Below are positions 17,635 to 27,215 of a stretch of 64,000 bases of DNA, one piece after another. Position numbers and translations under genes: made by a program. The stretch's first letter is position 1. The number at the start of each line of letters is the position of its first letter. The notes beneath the pieces are model-generated. The model was given only the letters and a program-made list of their open reading frames with translations, searched no databases and was not told where the DNA came from. Source of the DNA: Nocardia bovistercoris (GTDB lineage: Bacteria; Actinomycetota; Actinomycetes; Mycobacteriales; Mycobacteriaceae); assembly GCF_015674855.1 (NCBI RefSeq), contig NZ_JADMLG010000022.1, positions 42,045-106,044 on the forward strand, read 5' to 3'.

Positions 17635-20600
17635 ATGAGCGACGATGACTTGTCCGCTCATCGGTTCAGACCTGACGAACGACCCGACGGGCCACCGGTC
17701 CGCCGGTCGCCCGCGGCGCCGTGGGAACGCGGCGTGCCGCAGGATGAGGCGTCCGAGGATCCCGGCGTGACGCCGCACGATCCGTACGGCGGGCAGCCGC
17801 CGAACACCCCCCGCGTCAGCCGTCCCGGGCCGCCGCCGCAGGGTCGCCGGGTGCCACCGCCGCCGCGCGGACGACCGCCCGCTTCCGGACCGATGCCCGC
17901 GTCGGGTCCCATGCCCGCCCAGTCCGGGCCGATACCCGTCCAGCCGCGGCAGCCGGGCCAGCCACAGCGGCCCGGTCCGCGCCAAGGCGCCGCGCCGTAT
18001 CCCAACGCGCCGCATCCCAATGGACCGCATCCTGACGCGCCGCATCCGGCTGCCCCGCGTCCCGGCGCGCAACCGCAAGCCGGGCCGCGTCCCGGTCAGC
18101 GGGCGTACCCGCCGGGTCCGCCGCCCGGTCAGGGCCGAGTGCGACCACCGCAGCGAGGACAGGGGCAACCGCCAGGGCCGGGGCAACCGCCCATTGGCCG
18201 CGAACAGCCACAACCGAATCCGGCCCAACCTAATCCCGGTCAACTGAAACCGGGCCGACCTCAGCCGGGCCATCCCCAAGCGGGGCAGCCGCAACCGGGA
18301 CAGCCGCAACCGGGACAGGGACGACAGGGTCAGCCGCAGGCCGGTCGCAGGCAGCGGGGGCAAGCACAGCCGGGACCGGCGCAGTCCGCCGCGCCCCAGC
18401 ACATGCAGGCGCCGCCGAACCGACCGCCCGCCCAACGCTTCGCGTCGCCCCCGAACTACCCCCAACCGCAACCGAATCCCGCGCCGCAGCGCCGCAGGCC
18501 GGTCCCGGTCGAGCACGCCGAACCCGCACCGCACCCGCGCGACCGCGAGCAGCCGCAACCCGTGCGCCGAGCGGGGCCGATGGCCGGGCGACCGGTCGCG
18601 GTGTCGCCCGCCGACCACACCAGCACCGCCGAGCAGCCCGCGGTGGCCGCACCGGAGGAGAGCGCCAACGCCCGACTGCTGCGGGATTCGGGATCCATCG
18701 CCATCGCGACCCTGATCAGCCGCATCACCGGCTTCGGCAAGCAACTGCTGCTGCTCACCGCGCTCGGTCCCGCCATCGCCAGCGCCTACACATCGGCGAG
18801 CCTGATCCCGAACATGATCGCCGAACTCGTGCTCGGCGCCGTGCTGACCGCGATCGTGGTGCCGACGCTGGTGCGCGCCGAACAGGAGGACGCCGACGGC
18901 GGCGTCGCCTTCGTCCGCAGACTCGTGACCGCCGCGTTCACCGTGCTCCTGGTGTCGACGCTGCTCGCGATGGCGGCGGCGCCGGTGCTGGCGACGCACA
19001 TCTTCGTGTCCTCCGACGGCAAGGTGAACACCGATCTCACCACCGCCCTGACCTACCTACTCCTGCCCGCGATCATCTTCTACGGCATGTCGGCGCTGCT
19101 CACAGCCATCCTGAACACCAGGCAGGCGTTCAAACCGGGCGCATGGGCGCCGGTGCTGAACAATATGGTCGTCCTGGTCGTGCTCGGCCTGTACGCGTTC
19201 ACGCCGGGGGAGATCACCCTCGACCCGGTGAAGATGAGCGATCCGAAGCTGCTCGTCCTCGGCGGTGGCATCACGCTCGGCGTCATCACCCAGGCCGTCA
19301 GCCTGCTGCCCGCGATCCGCAGGTACGGCATCGATCTGCGCCCGCTGTGGGGTGTGGACGCGCGCCTCAAGCAGTTCGGCCGGATGGGCGCGGCGATCAT
19401 GCTGTACGTCTTCATCAGCCAGGCAGGCGCGATCTTCGCCAACCACATCTCCTCCACCGCCGACGAGGCCGGTCCGGCGATCTACCAGAACGCCTGGCTG
19501 CTGCTGCAACTGCCCTACGGCGTCCTCGGCGTCACGCTGCTGACCGCGATCATGCCCCGGCTGAGTCGCAACGCCGCCGCCGACGACACCCCCGCCGTCG
19601 TCGACGACCTCTCCGTGGCGACCAGGCTGACCATGATCGCGCTGGTGCCGGTGGTCACCTTCATGACCCTGGCCGGTCCGCAACTCGGCCAGGCGCTGTT
19701 CGGCTACGCGCGGTTCGCGGGCGACGCCGAACGGCTCGGCCAGGCGGTGAGCTGGTCGGTGTTCGCGCTGATCCCGTACGCGCTGGTGCTGATCCATCTG
19801 CGCGTCTTCTACGCCAGGGAACAGGCATGGACGCCGACCTGGATCATCCTCGGCATCACCGCGATCAAGGTGCTGTTCTCGGCGCTGGCCCCGGTACTGG
19901 CCAACAATAGTGACCAAGTCGTGATCATCCTCGGCGTCGCGACCGGACTCGGCTTCACCGTTGGCGCCGTGATCGGCGGATTCCTGCTGCACCGCAGCCT
20001 CGGCGACCTGCGGATGGCCAATGTGGGACGCACCGTGACGCGGGTCGTGCTCGCCTCGGCGGCGGGCGGCGCGGTGATGCTGATCGTGAACGCGGTACTC
20101 GGCCTGAACCGGCTCTCCGGCGGCATCGCGTCGCTGTTCACCGTGGTGATCTCGGCGATCGTCATGTTCAGCGTCGCGTTCGGACTGATGCGACTCGCCG
20201 GTGTGCCCGAGATCGTCGGGCTCACCGTCGCGGTGTCGCGCAGGCTCGGATTCACCCCGCCCGCACCGGATCTCGACCTCGAAGCGCCGGTCGAGGACGT
20301 CTATGCGACGCAGGTGTTGCGTCGACCGGACCTGTACGGGTATCCCTCGTTCGACCCGTATATGGACACCCAGACCATGGTGTTGCCCGTGATCAGACCC
20401 GATGCCGTTGACAGCACCGGTAAGGGCGAGTTCCCGTACCCTGTTCGGCAGAAGAGCACAAGTGGCGAATTCGCCGGAACTTCGACACATCAGGGCGAAG
20501 GAGGACCAAAGGTGAGCGACGACGCGGCGGTGGGCGGCGTCCCAGCCGCCGATTCTTCTGCGGCCGCGTCAGGCGGCCTCTCGACCGATGTCCCGCACGC

Positions 20601-22377
20601 CGCCGGTCCCAACGCCGCGGTCGGACCGCGCGCCACAGCGCATCCGTCGGCCTCCGACGCCGCGGACCGGTCCGTCGACCCCGGCTCGCCCACGCCGGAT
20701 CAGAGACCGCCCGAGAGCAGACCCGAGGGTCAGGGGCCAGCGCCCCGCGATCCCATGTACGACACCGGCATGATCCCGATTCCGCAGATGCCGCCGCCGC
20801 AGCCTGCGCCGCCGTCCGCGGATCCGGCGAGTCGTCGGGTGCCGCGCGGGCCGAAGCTGATGCCGGGCGCGTCGGTGGCGGGCGGGCGCTACCGTCTGCT
20901 CGCCGATCACGGCGGCGCGCGCGGACTCCGGTTCTGGCAGGCGCTCGACATCAAACTCGACCGCGAGGTCGCGCTCACCTTCGTCGACGCCGACCAGAAG
21001 GCGACCGAGAACTCCGGTCACGACGGTCCGCAGGCGATCCTGTCGCGCACGCTGCGCCTCGGCCGCATCAACTCGCCAGGTCTGGCCCGCGTGCTCGACG
21101 TGGTGCGCGGCAGTTCCGGCGGCATCGTGGTCGCGGAGTGGACGCCGGGCCGCTCGCTGCGCGAGATGGCCGAGACGGTGCCATCGCCGATCGGCGCCGC
21201 CCGCGCCATCCGCGCGCTCGCCTCGGCGGCGGAACTGGCCCACCGCGGCGGCGGCTCGCTGTCGATCGACCATCCCGACCGCATCAGGATCAGCGCCTCC
21301 GGCGACGCCGTGCTCGCCTTCCCCGGCACGCTCTCCGATGCCGACGCCCAGGCCGACGTGCGCGGTCTCGGCGCGATGCTCTACGCGTTGATCACCGCGC
21401 GCTGGCCGATCCGCAGCGGCGGCGTCACCGGGACCGCGGCCACCGTCGGCGGTCTGCGTCTGGCCGATTTCGGTTCCGACGGCACGCCGGTCGAGCCGAG
21501 GCAGATCCGTCCCGAGGTGCCGTTCGAGATCTCGGCGGTGGCCGTGCGCTCGCTGGAGTCGAACAAGGGCGTGCGCACGGCGGCCACCGTGCAGCATGTG
21601 CTCGAACAGGCGTCGGTGGTCGATCAGAAGACCGATTTCATCCCGGTGCTGCGGCTCGGGCAGCGCCAGCAAGCCGTGAACACCATCGATGAATCCCTCG
21701 CCGACCCCGAACTGCTCGCCCAGGAACGGGAACGGTCCCAGCGCATGATGTGGATCATGGTCGGCCTCGGCATCCTGGCCGCGCTCGTGGTCGGCATCGT
21801 GATCTGGTGGATGGTCAGCGTTTTCGCGCCCGGCGCCTCGGACGCGCCGCTGGACGAGCAGCGCATCATCGGCCTGACCACCAACAGCACACCCGCGCCA
21901 GCACCTGGCGTCGTCTCCACCGCCACGCCGACCGGCGGCATCCCGGTGCCGGTGACCGGCGTCTCGGTGTTCTCCCCGGAGGGCACTCCCGACGGCGCGA
22001 GCAACGTGCAGGCGGTGATCGACAACAACGCGAGCACCGCCTGGCGCACCGATCAGTACTTCCAGCAGTTCCCGGCCCTCAAGAAGGGGGTCGGGCTGAT
22101 GGCGACGCTGCCGAGTCCGGCCAGGCTCACCAATGTCGCGATCACCTCGCCGAGCGCGGGCACCGCCGTGGAGATCCGCACCTCGCCCACCGAAGCGCCG
22201 ACCCTCGATCAGACCCAGCTGATCGGGTCGGCGAAGCTCGACAACGGCACCACCGAGATCCCGGTGCGCGCCGACGTCTCGGCTCGCTACGTGCTGGTCT
22301 GGATCACCGGACTCGGCAATTCGGGCAGCCAGTTCCAGTCGGCCATCGCCGACATCCGTTTCGACGCGGCGCCGTAA
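17635..22377 (+). CDS. murJ: MurJ lipid II flippase fused to pseudokinase and extracellular domain
   Basis: MurJ (MviN) moves lipid II across the membrane for peptidoglycan synthesis. This 1580-residue form has four parts: a Pro/Gln-rich disordered N-terminus (about residues 1-335), the MurJ membrane domain of about 14 helices (about 345-880, starting RDSGSIAIATLISRITGFGKQ), a second disordered linker, and a protein kinase-like domain from about residue 1080. A membrane helix near 1375 and an extracellular beta domain follow to the end. The kinase part lacks recognisable HRD and DFG motifs, so it is a pseudokinase, as in mycobacterial MviN, where this domain binds FhaA after PknB phosphorylation. 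AGGAGG precedes ATGs at 17632 and 17635; the second has better spacing. A strong internal start occurs at 20512. Confidence 0.94.
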   Translation: MSDDDLSAHRFRPDERPDGPPVRRSPAAPWERGVPQDEASEDPGVTPHDPYGGQPPNTPRVSRPGPPPQGRRVPPPPRGRPPASGPMPASGPMPAQSGPIPVQPRQPGQPQRPGPRQGAAPYPNAPHPNGPHPDAPHPAAPRPGAQPQAGPRPGQRAYPPGPPPGQGRVRPPQRGQGQPPGPGQPPIGREQPQPNPAQPNPGQLKPGRPQPGHPQAGQPQPGQPQPGQGRQGQPQAGRRQRGQAQPGPAQSAAPQHMQAPPNRPPAQRFASPPNYPQPQPNPAPQRRRPVPVEHAEPAPHPRDREQPQPVRRAGPMAGRPVAVSPADHTSTAEQPAVAAPEESANARLLRDSGSIAIATLISRITGFGKQLLLLTALGPAIASAYTSASLIPNMIAELVLGAVLTAIVVPTLVRAEQEDADGGVAFVRRLVTAAFTVLLVSTLLAMAAAPVLATHIFVSSDGKVNTDLTTALTYLLLPAIIFYGMSALLTAILNTRQAFKPGAWAPVLNNMVVLVVLGLYAFTPGEITLDPVKMSDPKLLVLGGGITLGVITQAVSLLPAIRRYGIDLRPLWGVDARLKQFGRMGAAIMLYVFISQAGAIFANHISSTADEAGPAIYQNAWLLLQLPYGVLGVTLLTAIMPRLSRNAAADDTPAVVDDLSVATRLTMIALVPVVTFMTLAGPQLGQALFGYARFAGDAERLGQAVSWSVFALIPYALVLIHLRVFYAREQAWTPTWIILGITAIKVLFSALAPVLANNSDQVVIILGVATGLGFTVGAVIGGFLLHRSLGDLRMANVGRTVTRVVLASAAGGAVMLIVNAVLGLNRLSGGIASLFTVVISAIVMFSVAFGLMRLAGVPEIVGLTVAVSRRLGFTPPAPDLDLEAPVEDVYATQVLRRPDLYGYPSFDPYMDTQTMVLPVIRPDAVDSTGKGEFPYPVRQKSTSGEFAGTSTHQGEGGPKVSDDAAVGGVPAADSSAAASGGLSTDVPHAAGPNAAVGPRATAHPSASDAADRSVDPGSPTPDQRPPESRPEGQGPAPRDPMYDTGMIPIPQMPPPQPAPPSADPASRRVPRGPKLMPGASVAGGRYRLLADHGGARGLRFWQALDIKLDREVALTFVDADQKATENSGHDGPQAILSRTLRLGRINSPGLARVLDVVRGSSGGIVVAEWTPGRSLREMAETVPSPIGAARAIRALASAAELAHRGGGSLSIDHPDRIRISASGDAVLAFPGTLSDADAQADVRGLGAMLYALITARWPIRSGGVTGTAATVGGLRLADFGSDGTPVEPRQIRPEVPFEISAVAVRSLESNKGVRTAATVQHVLEQASVVDQKTDFIPVLRLGQRQQAVNTIDESLADPELLAQERERSQRMMWIMVGLGILAALVVGIVIWWMVSVFAPGASDAPLDEQRIIGLTTNSTPAPAPGVVSTATPTGGIPVPVTGVSVFSPEGTPDGASNVQAVIDNNASTAWRTDQYFQQFPALKKGVGLMATLPSPARLTNVAITSPSAGTAVEIRTSPTEAPTLDQTQLIGSAKLDNGTTEIPVRADVSARYVLVWITGLGNSGSQFQSAIADIRFDAAP
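20497..20514 (+). promoter_or_regulatory. Internal ribosome-binding site and GTG within murJ frame
   Basis: GAAGGAGGACCAAAG stands directly before an in-frame GTG at 20512 that opens with VSDDAAV, resembling a normal gene start. It lies at the junction between the flippase domain and the pseudokinase domain, so a separate pseudokinase protein could be made from it. Confidence 0.5.
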
Positions 22378-22610
22378 CCGTACGCGCCCCATTCCCTTTC
22401 ACGCTCGCGCGACTCCCTCCTCCGCTCTCGCGGTCGGATGCCGCCCGCATTCGGGCAGGTTGCTGCGAATTCGTGCCCTCGATATGATGCCTTGGCGCTC
22501 CACAGCAGGGGAGCTTCCCGGGATCTGGTGTCGCGATTTCGGATGCTGCGAAATATTGGGTGCGGACCCGCCGGTCCGTCACTTCGTGAGCGCTGCGCAA
22601 GGGGTTTGGC

Positions 22611-23243
22611 TTGTCGTCCGAGGTGAACGAGGATTCCCGTGGGGGGAAATCGCGGCCGGTCGCGTGCCGCGCGCGCCCGTTCATACCCGACGAACTCAGC
22701 GATATCGAACTGCTGCGCGCCCATGTCGGCGGCCAGCGGCACGCGTTCGCCGAAATCCTGCGCAGGCACAACGATCATCTCTGGCAGACCGCGCTGCGCA
22801 CCTCCTACACCAGGGAGGACGCCGCCGATTCCCTGCAGGACGCGCTGCTGTCCGCGCACCGCACCGCGGGCTCGTTCCGGGCGGAGGCCGAGGTGCGCAG
22901 CTGGCTGCACGCGATCGTGGTCAACGCGTGCCTGGATCGCATCCGGCGCAACAAGACTCGGCGCGCGATCTCGCTGTCCCCGGAGACCATGCCCGAGCCC
23001 GTCGACGACCGCGACGAATTCGCGGAACTCGAGATGTCGCTGGTGGTCGATCGCGCGCTGTTCTCCTTGCCGCCGGATCAACGGACCGCGCTGGTGGCGA
23101 TAGATCTGGAGGGGTATAGCGTGGCGGATGCCGCGGCGATGCTGGGGGTGCCGGAGGGGACCATCAAGAGCCGATGCGCGCGCGCCAGACAGCGGCTGCA
23201 AGAACGTTTGGAGTTTCTGCGCGATCCGGGGAACCGGAAGTAA
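22611..23243 (+). CDS. sigM: ECF sigma factor SigM
   Basis: This is an extracytoplasmic-function sigma factor. Region 2 (about residues 40-105) contains FAEILRRHNDHLWQTALRTS and the DNA-opening segment LQDALLSAHR-AGSFR. Region 4 (about 145-195) has LPPDQRTALVAIDLEGYSVADAAAMLGVPEGTIKSRCARAR, a standard HTH. Its place between murJ and an anti-sigma gene plus trxB-trxA matches mycobacterial sigM, which responds to oxidative and envelope stress. The TTG at 22611 follows AAGGGG; a GTG at 22623 is possible. The upstream 233 bp show no other gene. Confidence 0.93.
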   Translation: MSSEVNEDSRGGKSRPVACRARPFIPDELSDIELLRAHVGGQRHAFAEILRRHNDHLWQTALRTSYTREDAADSLQDALLSAHRTAGSFRAEAEVRSWLHAIVVNACLDRIRRNKTRRAISLSPETMPEPVDDRDEFAELEMSLVVDRALFSLPPDQRTALVAIDLEGYSVADAAAMLGVPEGTIKSRCARARQRLQERLEFLRDPGNRK

Positions 23244-23349
23244 TCGAGGTGCGTCATTAATAGTGACGACCGACTGAACGATGGAGAAGTAGTGCCCCGG
23301 ATGTCCCGAACTCCAGGGGTACGCCCGTGGCGCCCGTCTCGGGGTAGCG

Positions 23350-24156
23350 ATGTCGAATGAGAGCGATGGAGGTGCGATGGCGATCCGTTCCATACCGCAG
23401 CCTCCGTTCTCGGCGGAGCTCTTGGCCGATCTGCACGCCGGGAACGTGGCTCCCGAGGTGAGTGCCCGCCTATGGACCGTCGTCCACGCGGATTCCGAGG
23501 CGAGCGAGTACCTGCAAGGTCTCGACGAGGTGAGCTGCCGCCTGCGCGCCCTCGCCGACGACGACGCGATCCTGCATCCCATGCCGGTCGACGTGGCCGA
23601 TCGCCTGGAACGCTTCCTCGAAGACCTCGAACCAGCCTCCGATGCGGACGCCTCAACGGGTTCCGCGCATCCGCGGCCCGTCGACGCCGCCGCGGGTCCG
23701 GCCGCCAACGGGTCGGCGCCGGTGGTCGAGCTGCGCGCGCGGCGCGGAACCCGGCTGCGGTGGTTGGCGGCGGCCGCGGCGGTCCTCGCCGTGGTCGCGG
23801 GCGCGGGTGTCACTGCCCGGCTGCTGAGCACCGACGACACCCCGCCCACCGCGCAGCCGCCGACCACCGGCGACGACAGGATCGGTGACGACCTGACGGT
23901 CACGGCGGCGCTGGCGGCACTCGGCCGCAACGATGTCAGCGGCCCGCTCGCCAACCGGACCGCCCTCACGAACTGTGTGCACGCGGCGGGCCTGGATCGG
24001 CCCGTCCTCGGCTCGACCGACATGACCTACCAGGGCTCGCGCGCGGTGTTGATCCTGCTGGCGGGCCCGAGGACGCCGAAGATCACCGCGTTGGTCGTCG
24101 GCCCAGGATGCGGCGCGGGCGACCCGCAGGTCCGCAAGATCACCGATATCGGCTGA
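23350..24156 (+). CDS. rsmA: Anti-sigma-M factor (RsmA-like)
   Basis: This 268-residue protein is the expected membrane-bound anti-sigma factor for SigM. The N-terminal 130 residues are cytoplasmic and would hold the sigma factor. One membrane helix lies at about residues 140-160 (WLAAAAAVLAVVAGAGVTA). The C-terminal 105 residues are extracellular and have two Cys (NCVHAAG and PGCGAGD), as in the mycobacterial Rv3912 family. No zinc-binding HxxxCxxC motif is visible. ATGs at 23350 and 23377 both have ribosome-binding sites; the second (GGAGGT then 3 nt) is at least as good. The symbol is by synteny with Mycobacterium. Confidence 0.85.
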   Translation: MSNESDGGAMAIRSIPQPPFSAELLADLHAGNVAPEVSARLWTVVHADSEASEYLQGLDEVSCRLRALADDDAILHPMPVDVADRLERFLEDLEPASDADASTGSAHPRPVDAAAGPAANGSAPVVELRARRGTRLRWLAAAAAVLAVVAGAGVTARLLSTDDTPPTAQPPTTGDDRIGDDLTVTAALAALGRNDVSGPLANRTALTNCVHAAGLDRPVLGSTDMTYQGSRAVLILLAGPRTPKITALVVGPGCGAGDPQVRKITDIG

Positions 24157-24218
24157 CCTTCGGGGCGCCACCGTCCGCGTGGTGATACAGATCTCGGTGC
24201 GCACCGGGACCGACCGGT

Positions 24219-24272
24219 GGGGGTCATCATGGGAACAAGGCCGTTTACGCTGTTGTTGACCCCCATGTTCCC
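24219..24272 (+). promoter_or_regulatory. Interleaved inverted repeats in the trxB leader
   Basis: Two inverted repeats are interlocked: GGGGGTCA (24219-24226) with TGACCCCC (24257-24264), and GGGAACA (24231-24237) with TGTTCCC (24266-24272). The order A-B-A'-B' could form a pseudoknot in the trxB leader RNA or be two overlapping protein-binding sites. Confidence 0.4.
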
Positions 24273-24296
24273 CAGCTTTCACCTTGGAAGGGCCTC

Positions 24297-25277
24297 ATGA
24301 GCACGCCAGTTCGCGACCTCATCATCGTCGGCTCCGGACCCGCAGGCTATACCGCCGCCGTCTACGCCGCGCGCGCGGAGCTTCAGCCTCTGCTGTTCGA
24401 GGGCACCCAATTCGGCGGCGCGCTGATGACCACAACGGAGGTCGAGAACTTCCCCGGATTCCGCGCGGGCATCATGGGCCCCGACCTCATGGAGGAGATG
24501 CGCGAGCAGGCCAAGCGTTTCGGCGCCGACATCCGCACCGAGGACGTCGACGCGATCGACCTGTCCGGCACCGTGAAGACGGTCACCGTCGGCGGCGAGA
24601 CCTACAGCGCCCACGCCGTCATCCTCGCCATGGGCTCGGCCGCACGCTATCTCGGCGTACCCGGTGAGCAGGAGTTGCTCGGGCGCGGCGTCAGCGCCTG
24701 TGCCACCTGTGACGGCTTCTTCTTCAAGGGCCAGGACATCGTGGTCGTCGGCGGCGGCGACTCGGCGATGGAGGAGGCCACCTTCCTCACCAAGTTCGCC
24801 TCGAAGGTCACCATCGTGCACCGCCGCGAGGAGTTCCGCGCCTCCCGCATCATGCTCGAGCGCGCCAAGGCCAACGAGAAGATCGAATTCCGGCTCAACG
24901 CCGAGGTCGCGAAGGTGAACGGCGATTCGAGCGTCACCGGTCTCACGCTGCGCGACACCCGCACCGGCGAGGAGTCCGAACTGGCCGCCACCGGGCTGTT
25001 CGTCGCCATCGGACACGATCCGCGCAGCGAATTGGTCAAGGGCCAGGTCGAACTCGACGGCGAAGGCTACGTCCAGGTGCTGCACCCCTCCACCGCCACC
25101 GCCGTCGCGGGCGTCTTCGCCGCGGGCGACCTGGTCGATCACACCTACCGCCAGGCCATCACCGCCGCCGGAACCGGCTGCCGCGCCGCAATCGACGCCG
25201 AGCGCTGGCTGGCCGATCGCGGCGACATCTCCGCCAACACGATCGACCACGCGGGCGAACCCGTCGCGCAGGCCTGA
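24297..25277 (+). CDS. trxB: Thioredoxin reductase
   Basis: This FAD enzyme reduces thioredoxin with NADPH. The FAD-binding GSGPAGYTAAVYAARA is at about residues 13-28. The redox motif CATC is near residues 135-138, and the NADPH site VVGGGDSAMEEA follows at about 150. The C-terminal FAD segment GVFAAGDLVDHTYRQ is intact. Length (326) is standard for the low-molecular-weight type. GGAAGG precedes the ATG. trxA follows 47 bp downstream, the usual actinobacterial pair next to sigM. Confidence 0.98.
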   Translation: MSTPVRDLIIVGSGPAGYTAAVYAARAELQPLLFEGTQFGGALMTTTEVENFPGFRAGIMGPDLMEEMREQAKRFGADIRTEDVDAIDLSGTVKTVTVGGETYSAHAVILAMGSAARYLGVPGEQELLGRGVSACATCDGFFFKGQDIVVVGGGDSAMEEATFLTKFASKVTIVHRREEFRASRIMLERAKANEKIEFRLNAEVAKVNGDSSVTGLTLRDTRTGEESELAATGLFVAIGHDPRSELVKGQVELDGEGYVQVLHPSTATAVAGVFAAGDLVDHTYRQAITAAGTGCRAAIDAERWLADRGDISANTIDHAGEPVAQA

Positions 25278-25324
25278 CGAGCCGAATCCGTCGTCGAAGT
25301 TCCATCACCGCAAGGAGTACAACC

Positions 25325-25657
25325 ATGTCCGAGAGCGCCAACACGGTCACCGTGACCGACGCCACCTTCACCGACGACGTGCTGATGAGCGAGAAGCCGG
25401 TGCTCGTCGACTTCTGGGCCACCTGGTGCGGTCCATGCAAGATGGTCGCCCCGGTGCTCGAGGAGATCGCGGGCGCGCACGCCGACAAGCTGACCGTCGC
25501 CAAACTGGACGTGGACGCGAACCCGGATACCGCCCGCGATTACAAGATCCTGTCGCTTCCCACTATGCTGCTGTTCTCCGGTGGAAAGCCGGTGAAGCAA
25601 ATCGTCGGTGCCAAGGGCAAAGCCGCCCTGCTGAGCGAACTAGAGGATGTCCTCTGA
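25325..25657 (+). CDS. trxA: Thioredoxin
   Basis: This is a 110-residue thioredoxin with the active site WCGPC at residues 34-38 and the conserved cis-proline loop in LSLPTMLLF. It serves as the cytoplasmic disulfide reductant supplied by TrxB. AAGGAG is placed well before the ATG. It lies directly after trxB, and both belong to the sigM stress neighbourhood. Confidence 0.98.
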   Translation: MSESANTVTVTDATFTDDVLMSEKPVLVDFWATWCGPCKMVAPVLEEIAGAHADKLTVAKLDVDANPDTARDYKILSLPTMLLFSGGKPVKQIVGAKGKAALLSELEDVL

Positions 25658-25931
25658 CACGGCGGCCGATGCCGTTGTGAAATCGAGTCTCCAAAGAACG
25701 CCGTCGGTCCGACGACGCGCCGTACGATTCCTGCACCCCGGTAATTGTCTGATTCCGGGTCAGGTCTGAGACAATCGACCACGCGCCGTGAACGACGGGC
25801 CGGAGGTGGTGGCCTGCGTACCAACGCAGGCCCCGCGAACGGCGCGGTTCGAACACAGCTCCGGTCGCGCGAAGGTGTATCCCAACGCATGAGTGGGTAC
25901 CCGGATGGACGGAAGGAAAGGGCTCTCACGC

Positions 25932-27128
25932 ATGCACCGACTTCGTCACGGCGATTCCGGTCCAGCCGTCGCAGAGGTTCGGAGCACCCTGGCAAGTCTC
26001 GGGTTCCTCCACGCGCACGCGGTCGGCAACGACCAGTCCGATGCGCGCGAGTACTGGAAAGATACCGAAGCCTCCTTCGATCATCCGCTGGATTCGGCTG
26101 TCCGCGCGTTCCAGCAGCATCGCGGACTACTCGTCGACGGTGTCGTCGGCCCGGCCACCTACCGGGCACTCAAGGAGGCGTCGTACCGCCTCGGCGCGCG
26201 GACGCTGATCTATCAGCTCTCGGCGCCGCTCTACGGCGACGACGTGGCGACGCTGCAACGCAGACTGCAAGATCTAGGCTTCTACGTCCACCGGGTGGAC
26301 GGCTACTTCGGCCCACACACCCACGAGGGCCTCACCGCCTTCCAACGCGAAATCGGGCTCGCCGCCGACGGCATCTGCGGTCCCGACACGCTGCGCTCGC
26401 TGGAACTGTTGGGCGCGCGGGTCACCGGCGGCAATCCGCACCGGATCGCGGAGGAAGAGGTCGTGCACCGCGCGGGTCCGCAGCTCACCGGTAAGCGGAT
26501 CGTCATCGATCCCGGCCTCGGCGGTCCCGACAAGGGCTATTCGGTGCCCAGCGAATTCGGTGACGTCTACGAATCCGAGATCCTGTGGGATCTCGCGAGC
26601 CGCCTGGAGGGCCGGATGGCCGCCACCGGCATGGAGACGTTCCTGTCGCGGCCGTGGGGCGCCAATCCCACCGACGCCGAACGCGCGGAAACCTCCAACG
26701 CGTTCGACGCCGATCTGATGATCTCGCTGCGTTGCGCCACCAATCCGAGTCCGCTCGCCAACGGCGTCGCCGGATTCCACTTCGGCAACTCGCACGGGTC
26801 GGTCTCGATGATCGGCCAGGTGCTCGCGGGCTTCATCCAGCGCGAAGTGGTGGCCAGGACTTCGCTGCAGGACTGCCGGACCCATTCACGCACCTGGGAT
26901 CTGCTGCGGCTCACCAAGATGCCGACGGTGCAGGTGGATATCGGCTACCTCACCAACACCTACGACGCTTCCATCCTCACGAATCCGCGGATGCGCGATG
27001 TGATCGCCGAGGCCATCCTCATTTCGGTCAAGCGGCTCTACCTGCTCGGGCAGGACGACCAGCCCACCGGCACGTACACCTTCGCCGAACTGCTGGCCGA
27101 GGAACTCGCCGCCGCCGATCGGATCTGA
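25932..27128 (+). CDS. cwlM: CwlM: non-catalytic N-acetylmuramoyl-L-alanine amidase homologue
   Basis: CwlM of mycobacteria is an amidase-fold protein that, when phosphorylated by PknB, activates MurA and so controls peptidoglycan precursor supply. Two peptidoglycan-binding domains (about residues 5-65 and 85-145, each with AFQ-GLxxDG) precede an amidase_3 domain (about 175-375). The zinc motif is broken here: the family's DPGHGG is DPGLGG and the usual SIHxN is SLRCATN, so it should not be catalytic. The C-terminal PTGTYTFAELLA matches the segment holding the PknB-phosphorylated Thr in M. tuberculosis. GGAAGGAAAGGG supports ATG 25932; ATG 25905 or GTG 25893 would add 9 or 13 residues. Confidence 0.95.
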   Translation: MHRLRHGDSGPAVAEVRSTLASLGFLHAHAVGNDQSDAREYWKDTEASFDHPLDSAVRAFQQHRGLLVDGVVGPATYRALKEASYRLGARTLIYQLSAPLYGDDVATLQRRLQDLGFYVHRVDGYFGPHTHEGLTAFQREIGLAADGICGPDTLRSLELLGARVTGGNPHRIAEEEVVHRAGPQLTGKRIVIDPGLGGPDKGYSVPSEFGDVYESEILWDLASRLEGRMAATGMETFLSRPWGANPTDAERAETSNAFDADLMISLRCATNPSPLANGVAGFHFGNSHGSVSMIGQVLAGFIQREVVARTSLQDCRTHSRTWDLLRLTKMPTVQVDIGYLTNTYDASILTNPRMRDVIAEAILISVKRLYLLGQDDQPTGTYTFAELLAEELAAADRI

Positions 27129-27150
27129 ACGAGTACTTCACCGGATACGG

Positions 27151-27185
27151 TGCGCCCCCGCCGACTTCGAGTCGACGGGGGCGCA
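27151..27185. terminator. Strong hairpin between cwlM and convergent gene
   Basis: TGCGCCCCCG and CGGGGGCGCA form the outer stem, continued by CGAC/GTCG across a mismatch, with a TTCGA loop. It sits 22 bp after the cwlM stop and 30 bp before the stop of the opposite gene, so it can serve both directions. Confidence 0.8.
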
Positions 27186-27215
27186 TCGGCATTCGTGCCT
27201 GCTGTCGAACGCCGA

